Below are positions 1 to 8,891 of a stretch of DNA of 64,000 nucleotides, piece after piece. Position 1 is the first letter of the stretch; each line of letters begins with the position of its first letter. The position numbers and the translations under genes are program-made. Source of the stretch: Chryseobacterium oleae (lineage in GTDB: Bacteria; Bacteroidota; Bacteroidia; Flavobacteriales; Weeksellaceae); NCBI RefSeq assembly GCF_900115055.1, contig NZ_FOVD01000009.1:159993-223992 (forward strand). The letters run 5' to 3'. The notes under the pieces were generated by a model. That model did not search any database, was not told the origin of the DNA, and was given only the letters and a program-made list of their open reading frames with translations.

Positions 1-622
1 CTTTTTTGTCTTTGTCCTCTTTTTTATCCTCTTCTTTTTCCAGCTTCTTTTCTATCTTTTTGATATTCTTCTTTTTCAGAGGGTCCCAGTTTTCCTTTGC
101 ATAGTCTGTGTAATAATGATGCCTGTTTTTCAGCATATCAAGATTTCCGGCATTCCATTCTTCATTGGAGAAACATCTTACGTTGGTAAGTTCCCATTCT
201 TTTCTCAGTGCATCGGAGATATCATTGTAATCATGACTTGCAAAGTGGCTGCAGTCTGCATCTTTAACGATCTTTTCCAACAAATTCTGTGGCTCGTAAG
301 TGATCTTTGTCGCCAGAATCAGCTTAGAAACATCTTCAATATAGGTTTCAGGATAGTTTTCCTGCTTCAGAAAATCGGTAAGAATAGTCACCCCATTTTC
401 CTCATGGTTCTGGGCGCAGTCTACATAGCCGGTATCGTGGAACCACAGTGCCAGCAGAACCTTTTCCTGGTCTTCTTTGGATACAGGCGTATTTCGCATG
501 ATCTCCTCAGCCTTATTGACGGTATAAGTCGTGTGAATAAAATTATGGTAAAAGTATACAGAAGATAACTTATCTTTGAATAAGATTTCGACATAATCTT
601 TAGCTTTGTGTAAAATGCTCAT
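1..622 (-). CDS. HD-domain phosphohydrolase, C-terminus outside window (possible HD + DUF5706 protein)
   Basis: Reading the minus strand from an ATG at 620-622 gives 207 codons with no stop before the left edge, so the protein is partial. It starts MSILHKAKDYVEILF and carries HD-superfamily metal ligands in order: a His in HNFIHT (about residue 27), the HD doublet in LWFHDTGY (about 65-72), and a later Asp in KDADCSHF (about 119-126). The visible part ends in a long run of Lys and Glu. From memory, flavobacterial proteins with this N-terminus continue into a membrane domain, DUF5706/PycTM, and are often labelled Pycsar effector family; that part is not visible here. The gene is divergent from the next one, with 26 bp between start codons. 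HD phosphohydrolase is secure; the effector link is inference. Confidence 0.75.
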   Translation of the reverse strand, partial: MSILHKAKDYVEILFKDKLSSVYFYHNFIHTTYTVNKAEEIMRNTPVSKEDQEKVLLALWFHDTGYVDCAQNHEENGVTILTDFLKQENYPETYIEDVSKLILATKITYEPQNLLEKIVKDADCSHFASHDYNDISDALRKEWELTNVRCFSNEEWNAGNLDMLKNRHHYYTDYAKENWDPLKKKNIKKIEKKLEKEEDKKEDKDKK

Positions 623-648
623 TCCTGAATTTTTGTTAATGTAAATTT

Positions 649-3600
649 ATGAATTTATCCTTTAAAACTCATTTAAAAAATACTTCTATTGCCTTTAGAG
701 CAGTATTGTCTGCAGGAGTTCTCTATTCCTGCGCAACATATAACGTAAAAAAGGGTAAAAACTTATTTGAAGTTAAAAATTCTGATATAAAATCCGAAAA
801 TGATTTTAAGGTTTTCCTGATCGGAGATGCCGGAAACTCAGATGAAACTCAGGCACAGAACACTTTAAATTTACTTAAAAATAAACTGGATTCGGCAGAC
901 AGCAACTCTATGCTGATCTTTCTTGGTGACAATATTTATCCCAACGGACTGCCGAAGGAATCTGATAAAGACTATGCACTGGCCAAACAGAAACTGGAAA
1001 ACCAGCTTGCCATCACCAAAAATTTCAAGGGGAAAACACTCGTGATTCCCGGAAATCATGACTGGAACAGTGGTCTGGACGGTTTAAAAGCTCAGGAAGA
1101 TCTGGTGAAGGCCTATTTCAATGATAAAAAAGCGTTCCTTCCAAAAAACTCTTGTGGTATCGATGATATCAACTTATCAAAAGACATTAAACTTATCGTT
1201 ATAGACACCGAATGGGCATTGGTCAACTGGGATCAGTATCCGGGTGTCAATAAAAACTGTACGATCAAAACCCGCGAAGATTTCTTCACAGAATTTAAAG
1301 ATCTTGTGACTAAAAACCAGGATAAAAAAATCATTGTAGCCCTTCATCACCCGGTGATCAGCAGTGGTACACATGCAGGATTCAATTCTGCAAAATCACA
1401 TCTTTATCCTTTGAAAAGCAAGATTCCGGTTCCGGTGGTTGCAAGTGTGATCAATGTTTTGAGAAGTTCTTCAGGAGCAAGTCTTGAGGATATCAACAAT
1501 CAGCATTATGCAGATCTGGCCAACCGGTTGAAAAGTATCGTTCAGGATAAAGAAAACATTATTTTCGTTTCCGGGCATGATCACAACCTGCAGTATCATG
1601 AAGAAAGAAACATCAGACAGATCGTAAGTGGCGCCGGTTCTAAAACAGATCCTTCCACGATCGCTGAAAAAACTGATTTTTCTTACGGAGGCAGCGGTTT
1701 TGCCGTTCTTAATATCAGAAAAGACCAAAGCACAGATGTAGAATATTTCTCTACAAAAGACAACCATCTGAAAAAGCTTACGCATATTTCGGTGATCTCA
1801 AAACCGGATGCATTTGTCAACAATTATCCGAAATCATTTCCGGGAACAGTTAAATCCAGCGTTTATCCTGTAAAACTTACCCAAAAAGGAGGCATTTACC
1901 GTTGGCTCTGGGGAGAACATTACAGAAAATATTACGGAATCCCTGTGGATGCTCCTACCGGAGATCTCGCTTCATTGAACGGAGGATTTACCCCTTTCAG
2001 AGAAGGTGGCGGAAACCAGTCGAACAGCTTAAGACTAAAAGCTGCAGACGGACAGGAATTTGTAATGCGCGGCGTAAAAAAGAGCGCTGTCCGTTTCCTG
2101 AACAATATGGCTTTCAAAAAGAGTACGTTCGGAAATGAACTGAATAATACATTTCCTGAAAAGTTCCTGCTTGATTTTTATACGACCAATCATCCGTTTA
2201 CGCCTTTTTCAGTGGGAAATATGGCGGATAAACTGAATATTTTCCACAGCAATCCCAAATTATATTATATTCCGAAGCAATATGCTTTAGGAGAATACAA
2301 TGAAAATTACGGGGATGAAATGTATATGATCGAAGAACGTTTTTCTTCTGATCCTAAAACACTCGCTTCACTGGATAATGCCAAGGACATTGTTTCTACA
2401 GATGATGTTCTGAAAAATTTCACTAAAAATTATAAATATTCTGTAGACCGTGAATCGTATATCAGAGCAAGGATTTTTGATATGCTGATCGGTGACTGGG
2501 ACAGACATTCAGACCAGTGGAAATGGGCGGAATACCAGGACGGAGACAAAGTGATTTACAAACCTATTCCTAAAGACAGAGATCAGGCTTTCAGTAAATA
2601 TGATGGTGCTGCTTTTAAAATTATTATGAATGTTCCGGCGATCCGCCACATGAAGACTTTTAAAGAAGAAATCAAAAATGTGAAGTGGATGAATATGGAA
2701 CCGTATCCCATGGATATTCTCTTCTTAAAAGGAGCCACCCAGGAGGAATGGACCGCACAGGCGAAATATATTCAGGAACATCTTACGGATGCTGATATCG
2801 ACGATGCCTTCACCAATCTTCCGAAAGAAGTAAAGGATGAAACCATTGCTGATATTCAAAGAAAATTAAAAGTAAGAAAAACAAAGCTTCAGGATTATGC
2901 AGCTCAGTATTATGACGTGTTGCAGAAAAAAGTTTCTCTGGCAGGAACAGTAAATCCTGATCAGTTTGTTATTACAAAAAACGGTCATTCCGTTACGGTA
3001 AAGCAATATAAATTAGACAAGAACAAAGAAAATCCTGAATTGGTTTTTGAGAAAACTTACGATGATTCTAAAACGAAGGAACTTTGGATCTACGGTCTTG
3101 AAGATGATGACATTTATGATGTTTCAGGAGATGGAAGACCCAAGATGAATATCAGACTTGTTGGTGGCTATAACCATGATGTATACAATATCGCTGACGG
3201 AAAAAGTGTAAAAATTTATGATTTTAAATCCCAGAAAAATACGTACAACGGTTCCGGGACGAAAAATATTTCTGACGATTACGATATCAATACCTACAAC
3301 TACAAGCATCCGAAATATAATTTCTTTGCCGGTTACCCGAATTTAGATTACAACCCGGATGATGGAGTAATCATAGGGGTTCTGGCTAATTATACCGTGA
3401 ATAATTTCATCCGCGCTCCTTATACTCAAAAACATAGTCTGAGAGCTAATTTTTATACGGCAACCGGAGGATTCAACGTTGCCTATAAAGGAATCTTCAA
3501 AAAAGCCATATCGGGCTGGGATTTCAATCTGGATGCAGCTTATACGACACCTAGATTTTCCGAAAACTTCTTCGGGCTGTCTAACGAAAGTAAATACGAC

Positions 3601-4362
3601 AAAGAAAATACAGAAAGAGAGTATAATAGAGCGAGAATTTCCAAGTTCAATTTTGCTCCGTCTATCTCAAAAAAGAGCTGGATGAACCTTCAGCATCAGT
3701 TCCAACTAACGTTTGAGGATAATAAGGTTCAGCAGAAAGGAAACCGTTTTGTAGACCAGTCTCCGGACGTAAGACCTGAGGTTTTCAAAAGCCAGCAGTT
3801 TGCAGGAGCCAATTATACATTCAGTTTCAAAAATTTAGATAATACGGCCTTCCCTACTTTAGGATTGGAATTCTTAATAAATGCAGACTGGAGAACAAAT
3901 CTTGCCCATACGGAAAAGAATTTCTTCACTCTGAACGGAACATTGACGCTTGATCACAGACTTGACAAAAGAGGAAATTTTGTTTTTGCCAACTCCAGTA
4001 ATGCAATGTGGATCAGCAATAACAATTTTGAATTCTATCAGGCCGCAAGCATCGGTGGAAACAATGGAATGAGAGCTTTCAGAAATGACAGATTCTCAGG
4101 AAAATCCTATTTCACCAACAACTCTGAGATCCGTTGGGATTTCGGAAGGGTAAGAAACAATATTATTCCTGCCAATATGGGCGTTCTTATCGGATATGAT
4201 ATCGGCCGTGTATGGAATGACAATGAAGATTCTACGAAGTGGCATCAGTCTGTAGGAGCCGGTTTCTGGATGAGCGTTGTAGACATGTTTTCCGCGAGAC
4301 TGAATTATTTTCACGGTTCGGATGGAGGCAGAATTTCTGCAGGTGTAGGGATGACCTTTTAA
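649..4362 (+). CDS. Metallophosphoesterase - outer-membrane beta-barrel fusion lipoprotein
   Basis: This 1237-residue protein has a lipoprotein signal with Cys28 in the lipobox VLYSC. Residues about 54-320 are a calcineurin-like phosphoesterase with all the metal motifs: GDAGN (59-63), GDN (93-95), GNHD (135-138), HH (233-234) and GHDH (309-312). The last 300 or so residues look like a BamA/Omp85-type outer-membrane barrel and end in Phe (VGMTF). Between them, about 450-900, is a long region with GDWDRHSDQW (615-624) and PKDRDQAF (about 641-648), which resembles the active-site pattern of CotH/FAM20/HipA-like kinases. The likely site is the outer membrane. The substrate is unknown. The phosphoesterase and the barrel are well supported; the kinase-like middle is inference. 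Confidence 0.85.
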   Translation: MNLSFKTHLKNTSIAFRAVLSAGVLYSCATYNVKKGKNLFEVKNSDIKSENDFKVFLIGDAGNSDETQAQNTLNLLKNKLDSADSNSMLIFLGDNIYPNGLPKESDKDYALAKQKLENQLAITKNFKGKTLVIPGNHDWNSGLDGLKAQEDLVKAYFNDKKAFLPKNSCGIDDINLSKDIKLIVIDTEWALVNWDQYPGVNKNCTIKTREDFFTEFKDLVTKNQDKKIIVALHHPVISSGTHAGFNSAKSHLYPLKSKIPVPVVASVINVLRSSSGASLEDINNQHYADLANRLKSIVQDKENIIFVSGHDHNLQYHEERNIRQIVSGAGSKTDPSTIAEKTDFSYGGSGFAVLNIRKDQSTDVEYFSTKDNHLKKLTHISVISKPDAFVNNYPKSFPGTVKSSVYPVKLTQKGGIYRWLWGEHYRKYYGIPVDAPTGDLASLNGGFTPFREGGGNQSNSLRLKAADGQEFVMRGVKKSAVRFLNNMAFKKSTFGNELNNTFPEKFLLDFYTTNHPFTPFSVGNMADKLNIFHSNPKLYYIPKQYALGEYNENYGDEMYMIEERFSSDPKTLASLDNAKDIVSTDDVLKNFTKNYKYSVDRESYIRARIFDMLIGDWDRHSDQWKWAEYQDGDKVIYKPIPKDRDQAFSKYDGAAFKIIMNVPAIRHMKTFKEEIKNVKWMNMEPYPMDILFLKGATQEEWTAQAKYIQEHLTDADIDDAFTNLPKEVKDETIADIQRKLKVRKTKLQDYAAQYYDVLQKKVSLAGTVNPDQFVITKNGHSVTVKQYKLDKNKENPELVFEKTYDDSKTKELWIYGLEDDDIYDVSGDGRPKMNIRLVGGYNHDVYNIADGKSVKIYDFKSQKNTYNGSGTKNISDDYDINTYNYKHPKYNFFAGYPNLDYNPDDGVIIGVLANYTVNNFIRAPYTQKHSLRANFYTATGGFNVAYKGIFKKAISGWDFNLDAAYTTPRFSENFFGLSNESKYDKENTEREYNRARISKFNFAPSISKKSWMNLQHQFQLTFEDNKVQQKGNRFVDQSPDVRPEVFKSQQFAGANYTFSFKNLDNTAFPTLGLEFLINADWRTNLAHTEKNFFTLNGTLTLDHRLDKRGNFVFANSSNAMWISNNNFEFYQAASIGGNNGMRAFRNDRFSGKSYFTNNSEIRWDFGRVRNNIIPANMGVLIGYDIGRVWNDNEDSTKWHQSVGAGFWMSVVDMFSARLNYFHGSDGGRISAGVGMTF

Positions 4363-4471
4363 ACTGATCTGCTTTCCATTTTTTATTCCAAATTCTGCGT
4401 TTCAGAACCCAGAACGGTTTATTTTATGCATTAACTCTAATTTAATTTAAATTTAAAATTCCCCCATTTTC

Positions 4472-4491
4472 ATTTGTAAATCATTACAAAT
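4472..4491. repeat. Perfect 8-bp inverted repeat, operator-like
   Basis: ATTTGTAA (4472-4479) and TTACAAAT (4484-4491) flank the loop ATCA. It lies in the 283-bp gap upstream of the C1q-like gene at 4646, about 115 bp before its candidate -7 box. It could be a regulator site or a weak hairpin. No T-run follows it, so it is not an intrinsic terminator. I see nothing else structured in this gap. Confidence 0.35.
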
Positions 4492-4604
4492 AAAGCAAAT
4501 ACGATCATGAAAGCCAATTCATATATTCTACGGCTTTAAACAACCACATCCATAGCCCAATATGTTTGTACATCTTTTAAAAATTCAATGTTTTAAAAAG
4601 AATC

Positions 4605-4612
4605 TATATTTG
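4605..4612 (+). promoter_or_regulatory. Candidate -7 box for the C1q-like gene
   Basis: TATATTTG fits the Bacteroidota -7 consensus TAnnTTTG exactly and lies 33 bp before the ATG at 4646. A convincing -33 TTTG is not obvious at the right spacing. Confidence 0.45.
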
Positions 4613-4645
4613 TTTTAAATTATTTCAACAAAAACAAACTATTGG

Positions 4646-5365
4646 ATGAAAAAAACGCTATTATACATGGCATTACTTGTCATGTCCTTAAACGCACATG
4701 CACAAGTGGGTATAGAAACCCCAACACCACAAAGTACCTTACACGTCAACGGAAGCCTTCAGGTGGTCAAAGACTTTAATGTAGGAGGAAATGCAAAAAC
4801 GAGAGGAAACTCGGGAAACCGCGGTGAAGTTTTAATGTCAAACGGAGCCGGAACTGCACCCACCTGGAGCACTATTGAATCTCAAAACTTTTTAAAAGTA
4901 GTATTCGTCGGGAATAAGACTGATACCAATCCAAGTACCGGAAGTTATACGGGAACGGGCAGTAACCCTATCAGCACACATGACAGCTATGCCAAAAGCT
5001 ATGTTTATAATGTGAGCAATAAAGTAGATAACACCTACCTGAAGTACAACTCTACAACAGGGGTATTTACAGTGGTAAAGCCTGGATTTTACAACATCGT
5101 TCCGTATATTACATACGACCTGAGTTTAAACGGCAACGGATACACCGCAGGAACCGCAAAATCTTCTATCCAGAAAGTTTCTCCGGCAACGGAAACGCTG
5201 GCGTCCATCTCTACAGGACACGGCGAGCGCACCCTGGCTGTGAATCACAACCTGTCGTCTATTACGTATTTTAATAAGGATGATACCTTCAGAGTACGTT
5301 GTGTATATACCCAAAGTTTCAGATTATCTGCCGGGAATATTCACATTTCTTATCTTACTCCATAA
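4646..5365 (+). CDS. Secreted protein with C1q/TNF-like jelly-roll C-terminus
   Basis: The protein has 239 residues. A Sec signal peptide (MKKTLLYMALLVMSLNAHAQ) is followed by VGIETPTPQSTLHVNGSL, a motif common at the start of flavobacterial surface proteins. The C-terminal 140 residues (FLKVVFVGN onward, with VKPGFYNIVPY and the ending FRLSAGNIHISYLTP) resemble the C1q-like jelly-roll fold. There is no recognisable T9SS sorting domain. It is transcribed alone, between the phosphoesterase gene and a convergent lipoprotein gene. The role is unknown; surface display or adhesion is a guess from the fold. Confidence 0.65.
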   Translation: MKKTLLYMALLVMSLNAHAQVGIETPTPQSTLHVNGSLQVVKDFNVGGNAKTRGNSGNRGEVLMSNGAGTAPTWSTIESQNFLKVVFVGNKTDTNPSTGSYTGTGSNPISTHDSYAKSYVYNVSNKVDNTYLKYNSTTGVFTVVKPGFYNIVPYITYDLSLNGNGYTAGTAKSSIQKVSPATETLASISTGHGERTLAVNHNLSSITYFNKDDTFRVRCVYTQSFRLSAGNIHISYLTP

Positions 5366-5393
5366 GATATTTTTGGGCTTAACCCTTTTGCCG

Positions 5394-6278
5394 TTATTTG
5401 GCTTGAGGGTTAAATTCAAATCTATACACATTTCCACCGGTATCTTTATCCTTTTCATCCGCAATCAGAAGAGTTTTATCATCAAGGAAAAGAACTGCTT
5501 CTTTCTGTGAATTGTGATTTAAAGATATTTTTTCAATCTTGGAAGTATTGAAATTGTCTGCTGTAAATCCTGAAAGGACATGGATATTTTTATGGGTAAG
5601 CAGAATGATTTTATCCTGCGTACTGTTCAAAGCCGCTGAAGTAATGGCAGCATCACTGTACTTCCCGTCAAGCTTTAATTTTCCTATTAATTTAGCTTCA
5701 AAATCCCCTTCTTTATTAGGAACCTGGAAGACCAGGAAAGTCCCGTCAAAACCTTTGCTTCTGTTCTTGGTAAAAAGATAGAAGTTTCCGTTCATTTCCA
5801 CGAAAGCCTCGCAGTCATACATCAGGTTTGATTTCTTGGGAGGAAATTCAGTCTGTCCTTCGTAATGAAATTTTGTGGTCTGAACGGTATTCGATACTTT
5901 TTGGGTCGAATCTTTTAGATCCAGTTTTAAAATAGCCAGATTCTGTCTGTCGTTCTCATTATTTCCAAAATCGCCGAGGTAGATATTTCCCTGAGCGTCT
6001 TTTGTAATATCTTCCCAGTCGTTGTTTTCAGCATTTTCTACCAGAACATCTGTTACCAGTTTGCCCTGTTTGTCCAAACCATAGACTACATTTTTATTTC
6101 CTTGGTCTTCTATAGCCCAAATGGTATTTTTATCCTGGGACAGAACCATCCCAGACACTTCTTTCAGTTTTTTAGGCAAAGTAAATTCCACTGTTAATTC
6201 ATCAGTTTTAGGGGTATCCTGAGCTTTTGGATTACAGCTCCACAGTAAAAAAGCGGATAGGGTAAGAATACGCAACAT
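5394..6278 (-). CDS. Predicted lipoprotein, beta-propeller-like
   Basis: The 294-residue protein has a lipoprotein signal with lipobox LLWSC (Cys15). It contains repeated blade-like segments: VSGMVLSQDKNTIWAIEDQGN, WEDITKDAQGNIYLGDFGNN, YDCEAFVEMNGNFYLFTKN and LLTHKNIHVLSGF. These resemble SdiA-regulated or esterase-like beta-propellers, with acidic loops (DWEDI, GDFGNN) that could bind calcium. It is the last gene of a minus-strand run behind mazG and the FUSC gene, 2 bp from the FUSC stop, so it is probably cotranscribed. I do not recognise a specific enzymatic function. Confidence 0.55.
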   Translation of the reverse strand: MLRILTLSAFLLWSCNPKAQDTPKTDELTVEFTLPKKLKEVSGMVLSQDKNTIWAIEDQGNKNVVYGLDKQGKLVTDVLVENAENNDWEDITKDAQGNIYLGDFGNNENDRQNLAILKLDLKDSTQKVSNTVQTTKFHYEGQTEFPPKKSNLMYDCEAFVEMNGNFYLFTKNRSKGFDGTFLVFQVPNKEGDFEAKLIGKLKLDGKYSDAAITSAALNSTQDKIILLTHKNIHVLSGFTADNFNTSKIEKISLNHNSQKEAVLFLDDKTLLIADEKDKDTGGNVYRFEFNPQAK

Positions 6279-6280
6279 AG

Positions 6281-7363
6281 CTATTTTTTTAATTTTTTAA
6301 ACTGAAAATACGAGTACCGTATATTTTTCTCTAAGTTATTAATAATCTGCTGATGGTGAAGAAAAAAACCAGCAGCCAGCCCGATTAAACTTCCGATAAT
6401 GGTATCCAGAAGTCTCGCATGCATCAGATTTTCTACATGATGATGAACAAGGCTACCTGTTTCCGTCAGAAGGATCGTTAATGGGGTTATAAATATCACG
6501 GCAAAACCGTAGTTTCTTACAATAAGCAATTCGATAATAAACTGCAGGATCGTAATAATGATAATCATTTCTATTTTTGCAGGATCAAACAGCAGAATGA
6601 GCCATGCAAAACCTATTCCAATAAAGGTTCCCAGGATCCTGTGCATATTCCTTTGACGGACATGTTCAAAATTCCTGCCCTGAATAATGGCTACTGCAGC
6701 GATAGAGATCCAATACGTGTTTTCAAATTTCAGAAGATGTCCCACAATCAGCGTTACCATCATAAAGAAGCCGATAATGCTGCTTTCTACAAATTTAGTA
6801 TATCTTCTTTTATTAAATTTTCGTCTTCTCGGTATCGATAAGATATCTCCTTTTTCGATAAAAACAGAGTACAGGAATGCCAACGTACAGGATAAAATCG
6901 CTCCCATAGCTACAAGCCCAACCCGTGTAGGAATCATTTCAAGATCAAACTGGTAGGTGCTTGCCATGGCCGCCAGCATAATAAAGAAAAAATTTCCGGG
7001 TGGAGGAACTTTAAAATATGACGTAATAAAATGGGCAAGAAAAGATACAATTCCTAATGACAGACCTGCCGCATAAGCATTAAAGCTAAAAAACAGACTG
7101 ATGGTAAAGGAGAAAACCATCCCGAATGCACAGACCGCCAGATGCACCATTCGCTGAGTGATAGGCGCCGAAGTGAAATATAAAATCGTCAGAGCTCCCA
7201 AACTGGACAAACTTCCATAATTGGGTTTTCCTAAAAAATATCCAATGAACAGGCAACTTCCAATACAAAGCGCTGCAAGGAACGGAAAATGCCATTTTCT
7301 TTCTGTTTTTTTGAATTCCAGCAAATACTGAAACCTATGGTGTACGGGACGTTGTACCTTCAT
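6281..7363 (-). CDS. FUSC-family membrane transporter
   Basis: The 360-residue polytopic inner-membrane protein has two blocks of about five transmembrane helices (residues about 25-170 and 195-345) joined by a basic segment, SIPRRRKFNKRRYTK. The FUSC/aromatic-acid-exporter signature RNMHRILGTFIGIGFAW lies at about 235-255. Family members export aromatic acids or other small compounds; the substrate here cannot be told. Its ATG is 1 bp past the mazG stop, and the following lipoprotein starts 2 bp past its own stop, so the three genes form a tight operon read from the promoter at 8155-8162. Confidence 0.8.
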   Translation of the reverse strand: MKVQRPVHHRFQYLLEFKKTERKWHFPFLAALCIGSCLFIGYFLGKPNYGSLSSLGALTILYFTSAPITQRMVHLAVCAFGMVFSFTISLFFSFNAYAAGLSLGIVSFLAHFITSYFKVPPPGNFFFIMLAAMASTYQFDLEMIPTRVGLVAMGAILSCTLAFLYSVFIEKGDILSIPRRRKFNKRRYTKFVESSIIGFFMMVTLIVGHLLKFENTYWISIAAVAIIQGRNFEHVRQRNMHRILGTFIGIGFAWLILLFDPAKIEMIIIITILQFIIELLIVRNYGFAVIFITPLTILLTETGSLVHHHVENLMHARLLDTIIGSLIGLAAGFFLHHQQIINNLEKNIRYSYFQFKKLKK

Positions 7364-7364
7364 A

Positions 7365-8132
7365 TTATGGCATCAGTTTCGCTTTCTCCCACAGCACATC
7401 CATTTCCTCCAGAGAGAGGTCTGCAAGCTTCAGATCAGATTCTTCTGCGAGCACTTCCATTTTCTGGAATCTTGAGATGAATTTTAAATTGGTTCTTTCC
7501 AGTGCGGAATCCGGGTTCAGTCCAGACATTCTGGCATAATTGATGAGAGAGAAGAATACATCTCCTAATTCCAGTTCTTTTTTATCCAAATCTGTTTCTT
7601 CGTGGAATTCCTGAATCTCTTCATCTACTTTTTTCCAGGCATCTTCCGCATCGTGAAATTCAAACCCGATTCCTTTTACTTTATCCTGAATTCTGTAGGC
7701 TTTTACCAAACTTGGAAGGCTCTTGGGAACACCGCCTAAAATAGATTTATTTCCTTCCTTAAGTTTCAGTTTTTCCCAGTTCTGCTTCACTTCTTCTTCG
7801 TCTTTCACTTCTGTATCACCGTAAATATGGGGATGGCGGAAGATCAGTTTTTCATTTAAAGAATTGATGACATCTGCAATATCGAAACTTTCTTTCTCCG
7901 ATCCTATTTTAGAATAAAAAACAAGATGCAGCAAAACATCGCCCAACTCTTTTTTGATTTCCTGTAAATCTTCCTGCAAAATAGCATCCGAAAGTTCATA
8001 GGTTTCTTCCAGCGTCAAATGACGAAGAGACTGCAATGTCTGCTTCTGATCCCACGGACATTTTTCACGCAAATCATCCATGATGTCTAACAATCTTCCG
8101 AAAGCTTCTAGTTTTTCTTGTCTGGTATTCAT
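7365..8132 (-). CDS. mazG: Nucleoside triphosphate pyrophosphohydrolase MazG
   Basis: The 255-residue protein carries two MazG domains. The first has CPWDQKQTLQSLRHLTLEE followed by the metal-binding KKELGDVLLHLVFYS; the second has KKELELGDVFFSLINYARM. MazG hydrolyses NTPs and dNTPs to monophosphates and pyrophosphate, a nucleotide-pool cleaning role in the cytoplasm. I start at the ATG at 8132 (MNTRQEKLEAFGRL) because the longer frame begins with a TTG and the -7 box TAAATTTG lies at 8155-8162. It is the first gene of the mazG-FUSC-lipoprotein run. Confidence 0.93.
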   Translation of the reverse strand: MNTRQEKLEAFGRLLDIMDDLREKCPWDQKQTLQSLRHLTLEETYELSDAILQEDLQEIKKELGDVLLHLVFYSKIGSEKESFDIADVINSLNEKLIFRHPHIYGDTEVKDEEEVKQNWEKLKLKEGNKSILGGVPKSLPSLVKAYRIQDKVKGIGFEFHDAEDAWKKVDEEIQEFHEETDLDKKELELGDVFFSLINYARMSGLNPDSALERTNLKFISRFQKMEVLAEESDLKLADLSLEEMDVLWEKAKLMP

Positions 8133-8154
8133 AAATCGAGAATTCAAAGTGATG

Positions 8155-8162
8155 CAAATTTA
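8155..8162 (-). promoter_or_regulatory. Candidate -7 box for mazG
   Basis: The minus strand reads TAAATTTG, an exact match to TAnnTTTG, 22 bp before the mazG ATG. It lies downstream of the terminator at 8204-8235, so mazG has its own promoter. Confidence 0.55.
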
Positions 8163-8203
8163 GGGTAAATCTTTAATTAAGCTGTTTTAAATTGGGGATA
8201 AAA

Positions 8204-8235
8204 AAATCTCTGTCAGAAATTTCTGACAGAGATTT
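8204..8235 (-). terminator. Rho-independent terminator after the DUF5606 gene
   Basis: A perfect 32-bp palindrome (arms 8204-8219 and 8220-8235, AAATCTCTGTCAGAAA and its complement) is followed on the minus strand by a run of T. It closes the ruvX-def-DUF5606 transcript and separates it from mazG. Confidence 0.85.
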
Positions 8236-8256
8236 ATATTTTAAATCCAGGATAGA

Positions 8257-8814
8257 TTATCCTTTTTTAGTGTGCGTACTTTTTGGAGCTGCTTTAGCGG
8301 CAGAAGTAGCTTTTACTTTTGGAGCGGCAGGCTTTTCAGTTTTTGGCGCTGCTTTTTTAGGAGCATCTTTGTCAAGAGTTACTTCTTCCTGTACACCGTC
8401 TAATGTTTCAGGTTCTGCTTTTACGAAGCTTTCAGGAGTAATGTATCCTGCTTTCTGAAGAAGGTTGTACCACTGAGCCAGTTTCTTGATATCTGAAGCA
8501 TATACTCTTTCTGTATCATAGTTAGGAAGAGAAGCCGTCATAAAGTCTTTAAGTTCTTCGTCAGAAGATTTGTGAGAAATAGTTTCTTTATACTCGTAAT
8601 TTTTAGCAATATTTTCAAAAACTTCGAACAAAGGAACTTCTTTATCAAATGTAAACATGGCAATATTATCCAATAAACTCACTTGGCTTGAGTTTCCAAT
8701 GCTTACTTTTTTCTTGGTAGTAACATCTTCAATGATAAAACCGTTTCTTAATTGAGAAACTAATTTGAAAAGTCCTGGCTTTCCAGAAATTGAAATTATT
8801 TTTTCTAACAGCAT
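8257..8814 (-). CDS. DUF5606 family protein
   Basis: The 185-residue protein starts at the ATG at 8814 (MLLEKIISISGKPGLFKLVSQ). The longer frame adds only MPIAKFTKNNN. The first 130 or so residues match the flavobacterial DUF5606 family as I know it, including GFIIEDVTTKKKVSIGN and YNLLQKAGYITPESF. The tail (about 145-185) is rich in Lys, Ala and Pro and likely disordered. Its position directly after def and before mazG is, from memory, conserved in flavobacteria. The biochemical function is unknown. Confidence 0.75.
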   Translation of the reverse strand: MLLEKIISISGKPGLFKLVSQLRNGFIIEDVTTKKKVSIGNSSQVSLLDNIAMFTFDKEVPLFEVFENIAKNYEYKETISHKSSDEELKDFMTASLPNYDTERVYASDIKKLAQWYNLLQKAGYITPESFVKAEPETLDGVQEEVTLDKDAPKKAAPKTEKPAAPKVKATSAAKAAPKSTHTKKG

Positions 8815-8891
8815 ATTATTATTTTTTGTAAATTTTGCAATAGGCACGAGGCTTTTTGCTTTTATTATTTTGTTTTTAATCCTTGTCTAAA

